From positions 1 through 46,064 of the forward strand of contig NZ_JACWZY010000044.1 of the NCBI RefSeq assembly GCF_014699005.1: 46,064 nt of DNA. The letters run 5' to 3'. The notes below the pieces were generated by a model. That model saw only the letters and a program-made list of their open reading frames with translations, searched no databases and had not been told where the DNA came from. The translations under genes were made by a program, and so were the position numbers. Below are positions 45,307 through 46,064 of the stretch, one piece after another; position 1 is the first letter of the stretch, and the number at the start of each line of letters is the position of its first letter. The DNA is from Spirosoma profusum. GTDB taxonomy: Bacteria; Bacteroidota; Bacteroidia; Cytophagales; Spirosomataceae.

Positions 45307-45704
45307 GTTTACACCAGGCAGTGTCCATGACCAGATCGCCTTTGACCTACTAAACTTTGAGTTATTTACCGGCAGTATAGTTTATGCCGCTAAAGCCTAT
45401 AACCATTATGTTCAAGAAGATTTGCTGGCTCAGCCCGCCGGGATTGCTTTTGAACCCATCCGACGTAGTAACTCCCGTCAGGCAGACAATGATTACTGCA
45501 CTAATTGGTTACGCAAGCAGGCTCGGCGTCATGTCGAAACGGACATCAGTCAGTTGGTGAGTCATTGGCCCAGGCGTATTCATGCCGTGACGGCGAAAGG
45601 CTTTCTGCTCAAAGTGGTGGGCTTTGTCATGGCTCACAACATTTTGTTCTATTTCTAACCACACAACTTAGGTTACATTTGATCAATCCGATAGTAATCA
45701 AGTC

Positions 45705-45990
45705 ATGACCACAGCCATCGACAAAATCTTTTGGGAGAACTCACGACGCTATGGCAGCCGTCGTATACAGGAAGCCCTAAAAGAACAAAGCCTACATGCT
45801 GGTCGTCATCGGATTCGTCGCTTAAAGCAAGAGCAAGGTTGGCGAGCTATTCAGCCTCGTAGTCGCTTCGGCGATCCGATTCGTGCCTAAAACGACTGAC
45901 TCCCGGCATGGCTTAACGGCTTGTGCGAATCGGTTGATTGAGTTGGGTAAGCCCACTGCTCCTAACCAAGCTTGGGTCGGGGACATCAGT
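45705..45990 (+). pseudogene. IS3-type OrfB fragment, broken by a 16-bp insert
   Basis: The N-terminal region of an IS3-type transposase subunit: IDKIFWENSRRYGSRRIQEA, LHAGRHRIRRLKQEQGWRAI, QPRS, then the insertion at 45864-45879, then FVPKTTDSRHGLTACANRLI, ELGKPTAPNQAWVGDIS. The frame changes from 0 to 1 (position modulo 3) across the insertion, as a +16 insertion requires. The match ends after the GDI of the first catalytic Asp at about 45990, where other sequence begins, so the gene is also truncated. The upstream part (OrfA and the start of OrfB) is missing as well. Confidence 0.8.
45864..45879 (-). repeat. 16-bp GC-rich insertion, copy e7 (reverse orientation)
   Basis: Plus strand CGCTTCGGCGATCCGA, which is TCGGATCGCCGAAGCG on the minus strand. 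It sits between CGTAGT and TTCGTG; removal restores Q-P-R-S-F-V-P-K. Stem TCGG/CCGA, loop ATCG, tail AGCG. It matches e3 at 12 of 16 positions and is the most diverged copy. Confidence 0.85.
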
Positions 45991-46064
45991 GCGCCATGAA
46001 GACGCAGTTTTTTTTGAAGACTGCGTTGGCTGATTGTTGACCGGCAGTTGTAATACTGCCCGCC
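45991..46064. other. Unassigned sequence at window end
   Basis: Follows the truncated IS3 fragment. It contains a hairpin ACGCAGT (46002-46008) / ACTGCGT (46020-46026) around a T-run, which could be a terminator or the end of another element that cut the IS3 gene. The window stops before this can be decided. Confidence 0.35.

Larger units (their letters stand above)
44753..45658 (+). pseudogene. IS982-type transposase, broken by three 16-bp inserts and one stop
   Basis: The frame from the ATG at 44753 is interrupted at 44891-44906, 45146-45161 and 45291-45306. Without these 48 bases it encodes 285 residues, normal for IS982: QPPKLTDAEVLFVFIIGCLD, YGANCQQSRRAMKRAPNITH, FNRRLHKLQDRLCELLDLL, QFAIDSCPLPVCKNIRISRC, REYFYGYKVHLITAADGRIV, TPGSVHDQIAFDLLNFELFT, PIRRSNSRQADNDYCTNWLR and a C-terminal FVMAHNILFYF. 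The visible frames are 2, 0, 1 and 2 (position modulo 3) in the four segments, exactly as three +16 insertions demand. One further lesion is a TAA at 45015-45017, probably from CAA. Of the DDE residues, the Asp of AIDS is present; VYAAKAYN has Ala where relatives have Asp. Confidence 0.85.

Noticed and set aside
45401..45426. GCCCGCCGGGATTGC in the IS982 gene as an eighth element
   Set aside because: The frame is the same before and after it and the encoded LLAQPAGIAFEP is normal for the family, so no 16-bp insertion is needed.
44289..45879. Sequencing barcodes or adapters as source of the 16-bp segments
   Set aside because: Barcodes are also 16 bp in some long-read kits, but seven different sequences with a shared pairing pattern, both orientations and a flank preference, in assembled DNA, do not look like adapters. 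Raw reads would settle it.
1..46064. tRNA, rRNA or CRISPR array
   Set aside because: No cloverleaf with the conserved T-loop, no rRNA core sequence and no regularly spaced direct repeats with unique spacers were found by eye in the gaps.

Overview
The window looks like chromosomal DNA of a Bacteroidota bacterium of the order Cytophagales, most likely Spirosoma or a close relative. The grounds are a hybrid two-component sensor with an AraC output, secreted proteins whose signal peptides end in the typical ...AQ, very large mosaic surface proteins (SBBP propeller, LRR, Pmp-like beta-helix, Ig/PKD-like domains), DUF1343/NamZ, DUF6766 and DUF2231 proteins, and almost no Shine-Dalgarno sequences.

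Layout. 206-3970: four small genes, one membrane-anchored hypothetical, one secreted hypothetical and a tandem pair of secreted DUF4440/SnoaL-like proteins. 4113-12537: a decay zone. It holds a frameshifted surface-protein pseudogene, fossil pieces of histidine kinases, an intact membrane histidine kinase (6846-8783), a multiply frameshifted formylglycine-generating-enzyme-like pseudogene, a remnant of a second surface protein, an intact NamZ-type exo-muramidase gene, and a transposase stub joined to another gene stub. 12775-26444: an orderly polysaccharide/stress-type island. It contains a GH1-like glycosidase, a signalling group (RsbRD-N histidine kinase, receiver, LytTR-receiver, divergent receiver), a glycosyltransferase, a DUF72 protein, then on the minus strand a DUF6766 membrane protein with UDP-galactopyranose mutase, an operon with a zinc-dependent alcohol dehydrogenase and two conserved small proteins, and a GH2 enzyme. 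26663-28801: a frameshifted Nudix gene coupled to a DUF2231 membrane protein, and another SnoaL-like secreted protein. 29267-43912: a 1382-residue hybrid sensor/AraC regulator followed by a 3370-residue secreted adhesin-like protein, with a REP-type palindrome and a tandem 20-bp repeat between them that is a candidate operator.

44060-46064: three adjacent insertion-sequence remnants (IS200/IS605-type tnpA, IS982-type transposase, IS3-type orfB). This is the most unusual part. The three transposase genes are interrupted by seven GC-rich insertions, each of exactly 16 bp. Removing each insertion restores the canonical transposase reading frame, and I checked this codon phase by codon phase. The seven sequences are related but not identical. 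All can be read as a 4-bp stem, 4-nt loop, 4-bp stem and 4-nt tail, and the variable stem positions change in a compensatory way. They occur in both orientations and often follow GA or GAA. I know of no described bacterial element of this kind. By eye I found none in the other 44 kb. They look like a very small mobile or programmed hairpin insertion that accumulates in, or is directed at, transposase genes.

A second window-wide feature is a strong excess of the pentamer TACGT/ACGTA, often as GCTACGT or ACGTAGC, in genes of every type and on both strands.
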